Positions 34,688 through 43,540 of a DNA stretch of 64,000 nucleotides are shown piece by piece; positions within the stretch are counted from its first letter, which is position 1, and each line of letters opens with the position of its first letter. The stretch comes from Microbacterium flavescens (lineage in GTDB: Bacteria; Actinomycetota; Actinomycetes; Actinomycetales; Microbacteriaceae). The notes beneath the pieces were generated by a model, which had not been told where the DNA came from, searched no databases, and saw nothing but the letters and a program-made list of their open reading frames with translations. A program made the translations under genes and the position numbers. The stretch covers positions 1 through 64,000 of the forward strand of contig NZ_JAFIWA010000005.1 of NCBI RefSeq assembly GCF_018588945.1, written 5' to 3'.

Positions 34688-36577
34688 ATGACCACGCAAC
34701 GGCCGGCGCGTGCGCCATCCGGCGGACGAACGTCCACGATCAAGCGATGGGTGTTCTGGCCGGCCGCGGTCGTCACGCTCGCCTTCAGCGGGTTCGCGCT
34801 GGTCGCGCCGCATCTCGCCGAGGAGTTCTTCGGCGCCGTGCAGTCGACGATCGTCAACGCCTTCAACTGGTACTACGTGCTGATCGCGGCATTCTTCGTC
34901 GTCTTCGCACTCGTCATCGGGCTGAGCAGGTTCGGCGACATCCGCCTGGGTGCCGACGACGACAAGCCCGAGTTCTCGCTCGGCGCGTGGTTCTCGCTGC
35001 TGTTCGCGGCGGGAATGGGAATCGGACTCGTGTTCTACGGCGTCAGCGAACCGCTGAGCCACTTCGTCCAACCACGGCCCGGCGTCAGCGGAACGCCCGA
35101 GCAGTTGGCGCAGTCGGCACTCAGCCAGACGTACCTGCACTGGGGCGTGCACGCGTGGTCGATCTACGTCGTGGTCGGTCTGGGGCTCGCGTACGCGATC
35201 CACCGGCGGAAGCGGCCCATCTCGATCCGCTGGTCGCTCGAACCGCTTCTGGGCAAGCGCGTCGAGGGGGCATGGGGCAATGCGATCGACGTCGTCGCGC
35301 TCGTGGGCACGCTTTTCGGCGTCGCGACGTCCCTCGGGCTGGGCGTGCTGCAGATCAGTGCGGGCCTGGACGCCGCTGGCCTGTTCGAGCCGACGGTCCC
35401 CGTTCAGATCGGCATCATCGCCGTGATCACGGTGCTGGTGCTCGCGTCGGTGCTGTCGGGCGTGACCAAGGGCATGAAGTGGCTGTCGTCGTTCAACCTC
35501 ATGCTCGCCGGCCTGCTCGTGGTCTATCTGCTGGTGTTCGGCCAGACGGAGTTCCTGCTGCGCGAGTGGGTGCAGTCGATCGGGAACTACATCCAGAACT
35601 TCATCGGCCTCTCCTTCAACGTCAGCGCCTTCCAAGGCGCCGCCGGTGAAGCCTGGCAGGCGGCCTGGACGTCGTTCTACTGGGGATGGTGGATCTCGTG
35701 GGCGCCGTTCGTCGGCATCTTCATCGCCCGCATCTCGCGCGGGCGCACGGTGCGTCAGTTCGTGGTCGGCGTCATCGTGGTGCCGACGCTCATCACGATT
35801 CTGTGGTTCAGCGTGCTGGGCGGATCGGCGCTGTTCATCGAACTGACCACGCCGGGCGCCCTCACGCAGCCGGACGGCACCGTCAACCTCAACACGGCGC
35901 TGTTCCAGATGCTCGAGTACATCCCCGGCACCCCGGTGCTCACGATCGGGGTCATCGTGCTGATCACCGTCTTCTTCGTGACGTCGTCGGACTCGGGTGC
36001 GCTCGTGATGGCGATGCTCGCGACCGGCGGTCAGATCAGCCCTCGCCGGTGGGTGCGGGCCTTCTTCGCGCTGACCAGCGCCGTCCTCGCCATCGCCCTG
36101 CTGCTCTCCGGCGGCCTGCAGGCGCTTCAGACAGCCGCGATCATCATCGCGCTGCCGTTCAGCGTCGTGATGCTGCTGATCTGCTGGTCCACGGTCGTCG
36201 CCTTCAGCCGCGAGCGCCGCGCCTACGACCGGGCCGCCCGCGCGCAGTTCGTCGACCACATCGGCGAGTACTACGGCCTCGAGGTGGAGGAGCCGACCGC
36301 TCGGGGCGCGCTGCACGAGCCGTCCTGGATGCGGCGGATCGCCCGCCGCATCGGCCGGCTTCCCGACCCGCTGCCGCCGAGCCCCGGCATGGGGTACGCC
36401 TCCGACGGACCATCGCGTCACCCATCGATGCGAGCTCTCGAGGCAGAGAACGCGGAGCCCCCGGGCGTCCCCACGTCGGATGTGGACCGCGTGGTCGATC
36501 ACGACCCTCGCGCCCTCGGCGACGTGGACGAGGTCCCCGACCGCGAGATCGACCACGGCGGCGACCCCCTGCGATAG
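34688..36577 (+). CDS. BCCT-family betaine/choline/carnitine transporter
   Basis: A 629-residue secondary carrier with about twelve transmembrane helices from residue 22 to 495. Family landmarks are GMGIGLVFYGVSEPLSHF, the substrate-binding tryptophan region FYWGWWISWAPFVGIFIARISRGRTVRQF and FFVTSSDSGALVM. It imports compatible solutes with Na+ or H+, relevant to osmotic stress. The C-terminal 130 residues are a charged cytoplasmic tail rich in Pro and Asp, typical of osmosensing members. It follows the FUSC gene by 9 bp. Confidence 0.93.
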   Translation: MTTQRPARAPSGGRTSTIKRWVFWPAAVVTLAFSGFALVAPHLAEEFFGAVQSTIVNAFNWYYVLIAAFFVVFALVIGLSRFGDIRLGADDDKPEFSLGAWFSLLFAAGMGIGLVFYGVSEPLSHFVQPRPGVSGTPEQLAQSALSQTYLHWGVHAWSIYVVVGLGLAYAIHRRKRPISIRWSLEPLLGKRVEGAWGNAIDVVALVGTLFGVATSLGLGVLQISAGLDAAGLFEPTVPVQIGIIAVITVLVLASVLSGVTKGMKWLSSFNLMLAGLLVVYLLVFGQTEFLLREWVQSIGNYIQNFIGLSFNVSAFQGAAGEAWQAAWTSFYWGWWISWAPFVGIFIARISRGRTVRQFVVGVIVVPTLITILWFSVLGGSALFIELTTPGALTQPDGTVNLNTALFQMLEYIPGTPVLTIGVIVLITVFFVTSSDSGALVMAMLATGGQISPRRWVRAFFALTSAVLAIALLLSGGLQALQTAAIIIALPFSVVMLLICWSTVVAFSRERRAYDRAARAQFVDHIGEYYGLEVEEPTARGALHEPSWMRRIARRIGRLPDPLPPSPGMGYASDGPSRHPSMRALEAENAEPPGVPTSDVDRVVDHDPRALGDVDEVPDREIDHGGDPLR

Positions 36578-36595
36578 CCGCGGTGGGGCGGCAGA

Positions 36596-37165
36596 TCACA
36601 CGGCCGGTGGATGCTCGGGCACGAGGGGAAGCAGAACCTCGAACACCCCTCTGAGCTCGTCCGCGTCGACGGGAGGCGACACCATCGACGCCCCGACCGC
36701 CACGAGGTACGGCAGCAGCGCGGCCGTTCGCGCTTCCTCGTCGCTCCCGACATACGGCCGCCAGACCTGCTGGAGCGCCGACAGCCGCGCGGCGTCGATC
36801 CGGCCCTGGACGGCTCGCACCTCCGCGTCCGAATTCGACCAGGCGCGCACCGCGACGTCCAGCTCCGGTCGATACAGGCCTCCGGGGGCGGGTTGGATGA
36901 GCTCCGTCAGGTGGCGGAGCACGCCTCGGGCGTCGGATTGAGCGGATGCCTCGGCGATCGCCCTCTCGAGCGCCTCGACAGACAGGCGCTCGAAGTACGC
37001 CAGCAGATCGCGCTTGTAGCCCTCCGCCCCGGCGAAGTGATGGTGGAACGAGCCCTTGGACAATCCCAGCCGCGCCGCGATCCGATCGATGCGCACGCCG
37101 GCGGCACCTTCCTCCACCAAGACGTGCAGTCCCTCATCGAGCCAGCGGTCCCGTGCCTTGCTCAC
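36596..37165 (-). CDS. TetR-family regulator of the adjacent SDR and DoxX-like genes
   Basis: A 189-residue repressor. Helix-turn-helix near residues 3-50 (LVEEGAAGVRIDRIAARLGLSKGSFHHHFAGAEGYKRDLL). The GTG start at 37165 is fixed by a leaderless promoter (TATGGT, 6 nt before). An inverted repeat CCATAC-N6-GTATGG covers that -10 and recurs, with one base changed, between the SDR and DoxX-like genes 0.9 kb away, so the protein likely represses itself and both neighbours. Confidence 0.9.
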   Translation of the reverse strand: MSKARDRWLDEGLHVLVEEGAAGVRIDRIAARLGLSKGSFHHHFAGAEGYKRDLLAYFERLSVEALERAIAEASAQSDARGVLRHLTELIQPAPGGLYRPELDVAVRAWSNSDAEVRAVQGRIDAARLSALQQVWRPYVGSDEEARTAALLPYLVAVGASMVSPPVDADELRGVFEVLLPLVPEHPPAV

Positions 37166-37190
37166 CGTCGGACCATACCATTTCGTATGG
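37166..37190 (-). promoter_or_regulatory. Leaderless promoter and operator of the TetR gene
   Basis: CCATACCATTTCGTATGG (37173-37190) is an inverted repeat whose minus-strand end includes the -10 TATGGT (37177-37172). Six bases (37171-37166) separate it from the GTG start. Confidence 0.75.
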
Positions 37191-37196
37191 AGACGC

Positions 37197-38066
37197 TCAC
37201 GACGCCGTGCTCCGACCGCGCGAGCGGGGTTCCGCCCCGAGCTTCGCGACGAGCCCTGCCCTCCAACGCGCGGGGAGCAGAGCCAGCGCCGCGACCACCC
37301 AGGCCTCACGGCCGATGAGGTAGCGCGGTCTGGGGGTTCGCGCCCGCGAGATCGTCAGGACCAGCTCGGCGACGCGCTCGGGGGGCATGGCGTTCGCGAA
37401 GGCCCGGCCCGCCGCATCGAGGCTGCGGGCGAGCGGCACGGAGTAGCGCTCGCGCGCCTCGTCCGAGGCATCCGTCATGAGAACTCGAGCGCGATCGCGG
37501 CTCGCGTCGAGGATGCCGGTCCGAACGGCCCCGGGCTCGATCAGGCTGACCGTGATGCCGTCATGGCGCACCTCCGCGCGGAGGGCATCCGCGATCGCGA
37601 CGAGCCCCGCCTTGCTGGCCGCATATCCGGCGCCGAACGGAAGGGCGACGCGCCCCTGGCCCGCCCCGATCAGCACCACCCGCCCGCGTGTGCGGCGCAG
37701 CTGCGGGAGGAGCGCCGCGACGATGCGCGCCGGGGCCGCGGTGTTCACCGCGAACTCGGTCGCGAGGTCGTCGGCCCGCAGCTCGACGGGGCCGGGGAGC
37801 GAGATCCCCGCGGAGCTGACGAAGAGCGCCGCTCCGCCGGCTTCCTCCGCAGCCGCAGCAACGCGCGCCGGCGCATCGGCCGTGCGGAGGTCGGCCTCCA
37901 CGAACCGCGCGCGCTCCATACCCTCTTGCGCGGGTTGACCGGGCAGGCGGGTGGCAACCACCGTCCAGCCCGCCGCGAGGAGCGCGCGAACGGTTGCCGA
38001 CCCCAGACCCGTCGCGGCGCCGGTGACGACAGCCACGCGGCTCGACGGGTGCGATCCGGTATTCAT
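37197..38066 (-). CDS. Short-chain dehydrogenase/reductase
   Basis: A 289-residue NAD(P)-dependent oxidoreductase. The cofactor motif TGAATGLGSA (15-24), an SSAGISLPG equivalent of NNAG, and the active-site YAASKAG (Tyr and Lys) are present, with a longer C-terminus (PRYLIGREAWVVAALALLPARWR) typical of membrane-associated SDRs. Substrate unknown. The ATG at 38066 has GGGAGAAG upstream. It shares the divergent operator with the DoxX-like gene and lies just upstream of its regulator. Confidence 0.9.
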   Translation of the reverse strand: MNTGSHPSSRVAVVTGAATGLGSATVRALLAAGWTVVATRLPGQPAQEGMERARFVEADLRTADAPARVAAAAEEAGGAALFVSSAGISLPGPVELRADDLATEFAVNTAAPARIVAALLPQLRRTRGRVVLIGAGQGRVALPFGAGYAASKAGLVAIADALRAEVRHDGITVSLIEPGAVRTGILDASRDRARVLMTDASDEARERYSVPLARSLDAAGRAFANAMPPERVAELVLTISRARTPRPRYLIGREAWVVAALALLPARWRAGLVAKLGAEPRSRGRSTAS

Positions 38067-38109
38067 CTCACTTCTCCCTCGCTGCTCGGTTCGAAGGACT
38101 TCCGAACAA

Positions 38110-38133
38110 CCATACCATTCCGTATGGTATGGT
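38110..38133. promoter_or_regulatory. TetR operator, second copy, in the divergent SDR/DoxX promoter
   Basis: CCATACCATTCCGTATGG (38110-38127) matches the 37173 site in 17 of 18 bases. Next to it the -10 TATGGT (38128-38133) ends 6 nt before the rightward ATG at 38140. Confidence 0.75.
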
Positions 38134-38139
38134 TTCGCC

Positions 38140-38499
38140 ATGACATCGTTGCCTGACCCGGTCTGGCCCGTCGTCGTACTCGCTCTCATCCAAGTCGTCG
38201 ACGGAGTTCTCTGCATCAAGCCCGCCTCGTTCATCGCCGCCTGCTTCGAGGGAGTGAACTGGCCGCGCCGGTACTGGTGGATGATGCCGCCGATCAAGTT
38301 CGCAGCCGCGGCAGGGCTGATCGCCGGGATCTGGATCCCGTACCTCGGCGCGCTCACCTGCGGTGCGCTCGTGCTGTACTTCCTGGTCGCGATGTCGATG
38401 CATATCGCCGCGCGGGACTTCGGGCGGAACTTCTACCTGAACGCGGCAGGGATGCTCGTCATCTGCGTCGCCACGACCCTGTTCTGCTTCGTGCTGTGA
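38140..38499 (+). CDS. DoxX-like small membrane protein
   Basis: A 119-residue protein with four hydrophobic helices (about 8-28, 46-66, 68-88, 97-118), conserved Lys in PPIKFAAAAGLIAGIW and a short loop MHIAARDFGRNFYLNAAGM, fitting the DoxX/DUF6326-like group of small membrane proteins often regulated with redox enzymes. The start is leaderless. It is paired divergently with an SDR under one TetR operator. Confidence 0.78.
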   Translation: MTSLPDPVWPVVVLALIQVVDGVLCIKPASFIAACFEGVNWPRRYWWMMPPIKFAAAAGLIAGIWIPYLGALTCGALVLYFLVAMSMHIAARDFGRNFYLNAAGMLVICVATTLFCFVL

Positions 38500-38567
38500 C
38501 CGGATCGCTACGGTGTGTGGCACCTCTGCGCGTTGCACGGCGATGAGGACCTGACGAAGGTGAAGGC

Positions 38568-39146
38568 ATGACCAACACAACCGGCTCAGCGCTGCTCGTC
38601 GTGGACGCGCAGGAGTCCTTCCGCCAGAGACCTGCGGACTGGGCGGCGACGGCCAATCCGCAGGTGCTCGACAACATCGCCCGCCTCGTGGATCACGCGC
38701 GCACCGTGGGCGACGATGTCGCGTGGATCACGCATGCCGAACCCGGTACGGCCGGGGTGTTCGACCCGGCTCTCGGCTTCGTTCACGTCGTTGCGGAGCT
38801 CGACCCGCGAGAGCATGAATTGCAGGTGACGAAGACGTCGATCAACGCGTTCACCACGACGAACCTCCACCAGCAGCTGACGCTCCGCGGGATCCGCCGA
38901 GTGGTCATCTGCGGAATCCGCACGGAGCAGTGCTGCGAGACGACCGCGCGCGTGGCGAGCGATCTCGGCTATCAGGTCGATTTCGTCTCCGACGCCACCA
39001 CGACCTCCGGCATCGGCGCCGGGCCGGGGTATGAGGCGGTGACCGGCGAGCAGCTGATGCGGCGTACCGAGAGCATCCTCGGCGCTCGCGGTTTCGCGAC
39101 GATCCTCACGACAGCCGACCGAGTGAGCAGCTCGGTGACTGCGTGA
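38568..39146 (+). CDS. Isochorismatase-family cysteine hydrolase
   Basis: A 192-residue hydrolase. The catalytic triad appears as D13 in LVVDAQESF, K in QVTKTSINAF (about 86) and Cys in GIRTEQCCETTARVASDLGY, with the usual DFVSDATTT after it. Members cleave amides or ureides such as nicotinamide, N-carbamoylsarcosine or isochorismate, and the substrate here is not resolved. A GAAGG site precedes the ATG. Confidence 0.9.
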   Translation: MTNTTGSALLVVDAQESFRQRPADWAATANPQVLDNIARLVDHARTVGDDVAWITHAEPGTAGVFDPALGFVHVVAELDPREHELQVTKTSINAFTTTNLHQQLTLRGIRRVVICGIRTEQCCETTARVASDLGYQVDFVSDATTTSGIGAGPGYEAVTGEQLMRRTESILGARGFATILTTADRVSSSVTA

Positions 39147-39179
39147 CCTGCGCAGCGACACGCGAACCGAGGTGTCGAC

Positions 39180-39698
39180 ATGAGCCCTACGGACAGGTTG
39201 CCGGCACCCGGCGGCCCTACCACCGAGCCGCCGTTCATCGACGAGCACGCACGGCTCATCGAGGCATCGGCGGAGGAGGTCTGGCGCGCGCTCACCGCTC
39301 ATCTCGCGGCATCCGACAAGCTGCCCGTCAGGGCTTACGTCGGGTTCGTCGGCGCTGACTCACGACGGGCGGTCGGCGAGTTCCCGCGGCTCGGCGGCAC
39401 TCTTCCCGGGTTCGCCGTCACCGCGGTCGAGCCTCTCCGCGCGCTGACGCTGTCGGGTGAGCACCGGTTCTCTCGGTACACGCTGACATTCCTGCTGGAG
39501 CGACGGGATGCCGCAACCCTGCTTCGGGCGCGATCCCACGCCGCCTTCCCCGGCCTGCACGGACGCGCCTACCGCGCCGCCGTCATCGGCTCGCGCGCCC
39601 ATCGGGTGCTGATGCGTGCGATGCTGCGATCCGTCGCGCGCCGCGCTCGCGCCGGAAGCCCGACGGTCAAGGCAGAGCGAGATCACCCGATGTGGTGA
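39180..39698 (+). CDS. Polyketide cyclase/SRPBCC-like hypothetical protein
   Basis: A 172-residue protein. The start of the fold (LIEASAEEVWRALTAHL) and later strands (AVTAVEPLRALTLSGEHRFSRYTLTFLLE, ATLLRARSHAAFPGLHGRAYRAAVIGSRAHRVLM) resemble START/SRPBCC ligand-binding proteins. No catalytic function can be assigned. GAGGTG lies upstream of the ATG, 33 bp after the isochorismatase. The last codons overlap an operator of the LAL regulator. Confidence 0.72.
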   Translation: MSPTDRLPAPGGPTTEPPFIDEHARLIEASAEEVWRALTAHLAASDKLPVRAYVGFVGADSRRAVGEFPRLGGTLPGFAVTAVEPLRALTLSGEHRFSRYTLTFLLERRDAATLLRARSHAAFPGLHGRAYRAAVIGSRAHRVLMRAMLRSVARRARAGSPTVKAERDHPMW

Positions 39699-39727
39699 TG
39701 CGCGCTCACCAGCCCGCGCTCTAGCGT
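39682..39727 (+). promoter_or_regulatory. LAL operator and leaderless promoter of the 85-aa protein
   Basis: ATCACCCGATGTGGTGAT (39682-39699) is a near-perfect palindrome at about -52 to -35, followed by the -10 TAGCGT (39722-39727) 6 nt before the ATG at 39734. The layout is the same at 42694-42739. Confidence 0.75.
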
Positions 39728-39733
39728 GCGCCT

Positions 39734-39991
39734 ATGAGTTCATCCGGCGGCCTCCGCAACCAGTACGCGATCCGCGTCGGCGTCCATCTCGACTCCCGCT
39801 GGGCGGCACGGTTCGACGGCATGACGCTCGCCGTCCAGAGCGACGGCACGACCGTGCTCAGCGGGATCATCCCGGATCAGGCCGCGCTCTACGGCGTCCT
39901 CCAGAAGCTGCGCGACGCCGGCGCTCCCCTGGTCTCCGTCGTGCCGCTCGATGGCGGGGCGCGCTCCGCCGACCGATCCCACCGAGCGTGA
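39734..39991 (+). CDS. Small conserved hypothetical protein, probable LAL target
   Basis: An 85-residue soluble protein with beta-rich pattern (YAIRVGVHLDSRWAARFDGMTLAVQSDGTTVLSGIIPDQAALYGVLQKLRDAG). The DGTTVLSG...DQAALYGVLQ arrangement is common in small actinobacterial proteins beside quinone/MDR oxidoreductases. The biochemical role is unknown. It is regulated in parallel with the DUF2306/MDR operon, judging by matching promoters. Confidence 0.72.
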   Translation: MSSSGGLRNQYAIRVGVHLDSRWAARFDGMTLAVQSDGTTVLSGIIPDQAALYGVLQKLRDAGAPLVSVVPLDGGARSADRSHRA

Positions 39992-40026
39992 CCACCTGCG
40001 CGGCACGCCGCCCGGCGTGAAGTCGG

Positions 40027-40032
40027 TATTGT
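40027..40032 (+). promoter_or_regulatory. -10 element TATTGT, leaderless start of the LAL gene
   Basis: TATTGT ends 6 nt before the GTG at 40039. No operator palindrome of the 39682/42694 type is seen here. Confidence 0.6.
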
Positions 40033-40038
40033 GCTCAT

Positions 40039-42693
40039 GTGTCCGGCCCGCTGCTCGCGACCAAGCTCCACGTCCCGCGACGCCGGGCGAACAGCGTGTC
40101 GCGGGAGCACTTGACGCAGCGGCTGGCCGAGCCGGCCCGGCTGGCGCTGGTCGCCGCCCCCGCGGGGTTCGGCAAGACCAGCGTCGTGGTCGAATGGCTG
40201 TCGACGCTCGGCCCCGATACGCACGTGGCTTGGCTGTCGTTGGACGAGCGGGATGATGAGACGACGGTCTTCTGGAGATACGTCCTCACCGCCCTCGACC
40301 GGGCCGCGCCCGGCATCGCCGCGGAGGCACTCGAACTTCTTACGGCGGGGGCGGCGGCTGACGAGGTCGTGGCCGCACTCGTGAACAGCCTCCACGCGAG
40401 CTCCGTGGACATCGTGCTCGTCCTCGACGACTTCCACGTCATCGAAAGCACCGCAGTCCACTCGAGCGTCGCGTATCTGGTGGACCATCTGCCGTCGAAC
40501 GTCCGACCGGTGATCGTGACGCGCTCCGATCCTGCGCTCCCCCTCGCCCGGATGCGTGCCCATCGCGAGCTGACCGAGCTCCGCGCCGTCGACCTGCGGT
40601 TCACGCCGCACGAGGCCACGACGTACCTGAACGAGATGATGGGCCTCGCCGTCGGCGCCGACGACGTCGCCACGCTCGGCGAGCGCACGGAGGGCTGGAT
40701 CGCGGCTCTGCAGCTCGCCGCGCTCTCGCTCCAGGGGCGAGATGACCCGACCTCCTTCATCGCCGGGTTCGCCGGAGACGACCGCTACGTCGTCGACTAC
40801 CTCGTCGAAGAGGTGCTCCAGAGGCAGACGGAGGCGATGCGGTCGTTCCTCCTCCAGACGTCGCTGCTCGGGCGCCTCAACGGAGACCTCTGCGACGCGG
40901 TCACCGCGACGCCGGGCGGCGCTGGGCGGCTCGACACGCTCGAGAGGGCCAACGTCTTCGTGGTGCCGCTCGACGATCACCGCGAGTGGTTCCGCTACCA
41001 CCACCTGTTCGCGGAGATGCTCCGTGCCAGGCTCCACGACGAGATGCCCGGACGAGTCCGCGACCTCCACCTGCGCGCGAGCGACTGGTTCAATCGCAAC
41101 GGTCACCCCGCGGACGCGATCGACCACGCGCTCGCGGCCGAAGCGTTCGAGCGCGCGGCCGATCTGATCAAGGCGGCGATGCCCTCGATGCAGCAGCAGC
41201 GTCAGGAGGTCGCGCTCGTGAGATGGCTGGACGCATTGCCGCGCGACGTCGTGCGCGACCACCCGGAACTCGGCATCGGCTACGCCGGAGCTCTTCTGTC
41301 AGCGGGACGGACCGACGGTGTCGACCGCCTGCTGGCCGATGCCGAGGCCGCGGCCGGCAGCGCGACCGATGGGATCCTGGCCCTGCGCAGCGCCATCGCG
41401 CTGTACCGGGCTGCGCGGGCTCTCACGGGAGGCGACCTCCGTGCTGCGGATGAGCACTCCGCCGCAGCCGTCCAGCTGTCGGCGAGCGGAAGCCACATCA
41501 GCCGCGGTTCGTCCGCGGGGCTTCGGGGCCTCGTGCTGTGGGCGTCGGGCGATCTCGAGCGCGCGCGCATCAGTTGGGCTGTTTCGCTCGCCGAGCTGGA
41601 GCAGGCGGGGCACCTGTCCGACATGCTCGGCGGATCGATCGCCCTGGGCGAGATCCTGACCGCACAGGGACGACTCGCCGACGCGCACGAGGTGTACCGG
41701 CGGGCGCTCGAGCTCGGCTCCCGCGGGGACCCGCCGCTGCGCGGCACCGCCGACATGCACGTGGGCATGGCCGACCTGCTCCGCGAGCGCGGAGACCTCG
41801 AGGGCGCACACCGCCACCTCAGCGCTGCCGAGTCCTTGGGCGAGTACGCCGGGCTGCCGCAGAACCGCCACCGACGGCGCATCGTGAGGGCGCGGCTGCT
41901 GCAGGCGGAAGGCGATCCGGCAGCCGGCATCCCACTGCTCGACGAAGCCGAGCGGCTTTACACAGCCGACTTCTTCCCGGAAGTCCGCCCGATCGCGGCG
42001 ATGCGGGCGCGCGCCCAGCTCGCCGCCGGAATGGCAGACGAAGCGCGCGGGTGGGCGCGTTCTCGCCGGATCACTGCCGACGACGAGCTGCACTACCTTG
42101 CGGAGTTCGATCACATCACGCTCGCTCGACTGCTGCTCGCCGAGCCGGCGGAGCCGGACGATGCGGGGACCGCACATCGCCTGCTCGAGCGGCTCCTGCT
42201 GGCAGCGGGCGGCGGCGGTCGCAACGGGGTCGTGATCGAGCTTTTGGTGCTGCAGGCACTCGCCCTCCAGCGACAGGCGCGAGGTGCCGACGCGCTGGCC
42301 ACGCTTCGGAGGGCCGTCGATCTGGCTCGGCCGGAGGGCCACGTCCGTGTCTTCGCCGACGAGGGCGAGGGAATGACCAGGATGCTTGCAGAACTCGCGA
42401 AGCGCGACGGTGCGGACGCCTACCTGCAGCGCCTCCAGCGCGCCGGGAGAGGTGGGTCCACGCCGCCACGGCCCGCTCAGGAGATACTCGACCCGCTCAG
42501 CGAGCGCGAGCTCGAGGTGCTCCGCCTGCTCGCGAGCGATCTGTCGGGACCGGAGATCTCACGCCACCTCTTCATCTCGCTCAACACGGTCCGCACGCAC
42601 ACGAAGAACATCTACGTGAAGCTCGGCGTGACATCCCGGCGCGCGGCCGTTCACCGCGCGGGCGAACTGGGTCTGCTGAGACCGCCGCGATAG
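40039..42693 (+). CDS. LAL/MalT-type LuxR transcriptional regulator
   Basis: A large 884-residue ATP-dependent activator. Walker A is APAGFGKTSVVVEW (34-47), Walker B VLVLDDFH (about 129-136), then the STAND ATPase winged-helix region, TPR-like helical repeats in the middle (about 400-780) and a C-terminal LuxR helix-turn-helix (LSERELEVLRLLASD, ISLNTVRTHTKNIYVKLGVTSRRAAV). Such regulators sense a small inducer. Flanking genes on both sides carry identical 18-bp palindromes at the activator position, so it probably activates the 85-aa gene upstream and the DUF2306/MDR operon downstream. Confidence 0.93.
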   Translation: MSGPLLATKLHVPRRRANSVSREHLTQRLAEPARLALVAAPAGFGKTSVVVEWLSTLGPDTHVAWLSLDERDDETTVFWRYVLTALDRAAPGIAAEALELLTAGAAADEVVAALVNSLHASSVDIVLVLDDFHVIESTAVHSSVAYLVDHLPSNVRPVIVTRSDPALPLARMRAHRELTELRAVDLRFTPHEATTYLNEMMGLAVGADDVATLGERTEGWIAALQLAALSLQGRDDPTSFIAGFAGDDRYVVDYLVEEVLQRQTEAMRSFLLQTSLLGRLNGDLCDAVTATPGGAGRLDTLERANVFVVPLDDHREWFRYHHLFAEMLRARLHDEMPGRVRDLHLRASDWFNRNGHPADAIDHALAAEAFERAADLIKAAMPSMQQQRQEVALVRWLDALPRDVVRDHPELGIGYAGALLSAGRTDGVDRLLADAEAAAGSATDGILALRSAIALYRAARALTGGDLRAADEHSAAAVQLSASGSHISRGSSAGLRGLVLWASGDLERARISWAVSLAELEQAGHLSDMLGGSIALGEILTAQGRLADAHEVYRRALELGSRGDPPLRGTADMHVGMADLLRERGDLEGAHRHLSAAESLGEYAGLPQNRHRRRIVRARLLQAEGDPAAGIPLLDEAERLYTADFFPEVRPIAAMRARAQLAAGMADEARGWARSRRITADDELHYLAEFDHITLARLLLAEPAEPDDAGTAHRLLERLLLAAGGGGRNGVVIELLVLQALALQRQARGADALATLRRAVDLARPEGHVRVFADEGEGMTRMLAELAKRDGADAYLQRLQRAGRGGSTPPRPAQEILDPLSERELEVLRLLASDLSGPEISRHLFISLNTVRTHTKNIYVKLGVTSRRAAVHRAGELGLLRPPR

Positions 42694-42739
42694 ATCACCA
42701 CATGTGGTGATGACCGGTCACCACATCCGTTCCTAGCGT
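42694..42739 (+). promoter_or_regulatory. LAL operator and leaderless promoter of the DUF2306/MDR operon
   Basis: ATCACCACATGTGGTGAT (42694-42711) is a perfect 18-bp palindrome touching the LAL stop codon. A further half site TCACCACATC follows. The -10 TAGCGT (42734-42739) ends 6 nt before the ATG at 42746. Confidence 0.8.
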
Positions 42740-42745
42740 TCGGGT

Positions 42746-43540
42746 ATGAGCAGTTCCGCAAACACCCGCACACCGCCGACGAAGAGCATGCGCTGGCTGG
42801 TCCCGACCGGGCTCATCCTGCTGAGCCTCATTCCGATCATCTCCGGCTCGCTGCGGGTCACGGAGCTCGCGGGCGGTCCGGAGGTACTCCCCCACGCAGA
42901 GCGCTTCTCGGTGTTCCCCCTCCCCGTGATCACGCACATCGTGACCGCCGCACTGTTCAGCATCCTCGGCGCGTTCCAGTTCCTCCCCGGTCTTCGACGC
43001 GGCCGTCGCAGCTGGCATATGCTGGCCGGCCGCGTCCTCATCCCCGCCGGCCTGCTCGTGGCCCTCAGCGGGCTCTGGATGGCGGCGTTCTCCGACCTGC
43101 CCGCGGGCGACGGTCCCCTGCTCTTGGTGCTGCGGATCGTCTTCGGCACTTACATGGTCGTGAGCATCGTGCTCGGTGTGCGTGCGATCATCGGCCGCCG
43201 GTTCGCCGAGCACGGCGCCTGGATGACGCGCGCCTACGCACTCGGCGTTGCTGCGGGCACGCAGGCGATCCTGCTCATCCCCGTGTCGATCATCGCCGGG
43301 TCGATCCCCGCGTCGGCACACGAAGTCGTCCGCGCACTCGTGATGGGTCTCGCCTGGCTGGTCAATCTGACCGTCGCGGAGTTCGCGATCAGACGGCGCG
43401 CCCGTCAGACGCCCCGAAAGCGCCGCGCCGCCGCACCCGTTCGCACCTCCGTCCCCCGTCCATCAGCGTCACACCCCCACACACCCAAGGAGCACATCGT
43501 GACCAGTTCACACTTCACACCCGCCGAGGACGCGTCATGA
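42746..43540 (+). CDS. DUF2306 family membrane protein
   Basis: A 264-residue protein with about seven hydrophobic segments between 15 and 220. Conserved His residues occur in ITHIVTAALFSILGAFQFLPGLRRGRRSWHMLAGR, the usual DUF2306 core, suggesting possible haem or quinone interaction in the membrane. The C-terminus is a long basic/Pro-rich tail. It overlaps the following oxidoreductase by ATGA. Both are likely switched on by the LAL regulator. Confidence 0.85.
   Translation: MSSSANTRTPPTKSMRWLVPTGLILLSLIPIISGSLRVTELAGGPEVLPHAERFSVFPLPVITHIVTAALFSILGAFQFLPGLRRGRRSWHMLAGRVLIPAGLLVALSGLWMAAFSDLPAGDGPLLLVLRIVFGTYMVVSIVLGVRAIIGRRFAEHGAWMTRAYALGVAAGTQAILLIPVSIIAGSIPASAHEVVRALVMGLAWLVNLTVAEFAIRRRARQTPRKRRAAAPVRTSVPRPSASHPHTPKEHIVTSSHFTPAEDAS

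Noticed and set aside
33509..36556. A 1015-codon minus-strand frame opposite the FUSC and BCCT genes
   Set aside because: Its composition (runs of Arg, His, Asp, Glu) is that of antisense high-GC DNA, and the + strand genes have strong family signatures.
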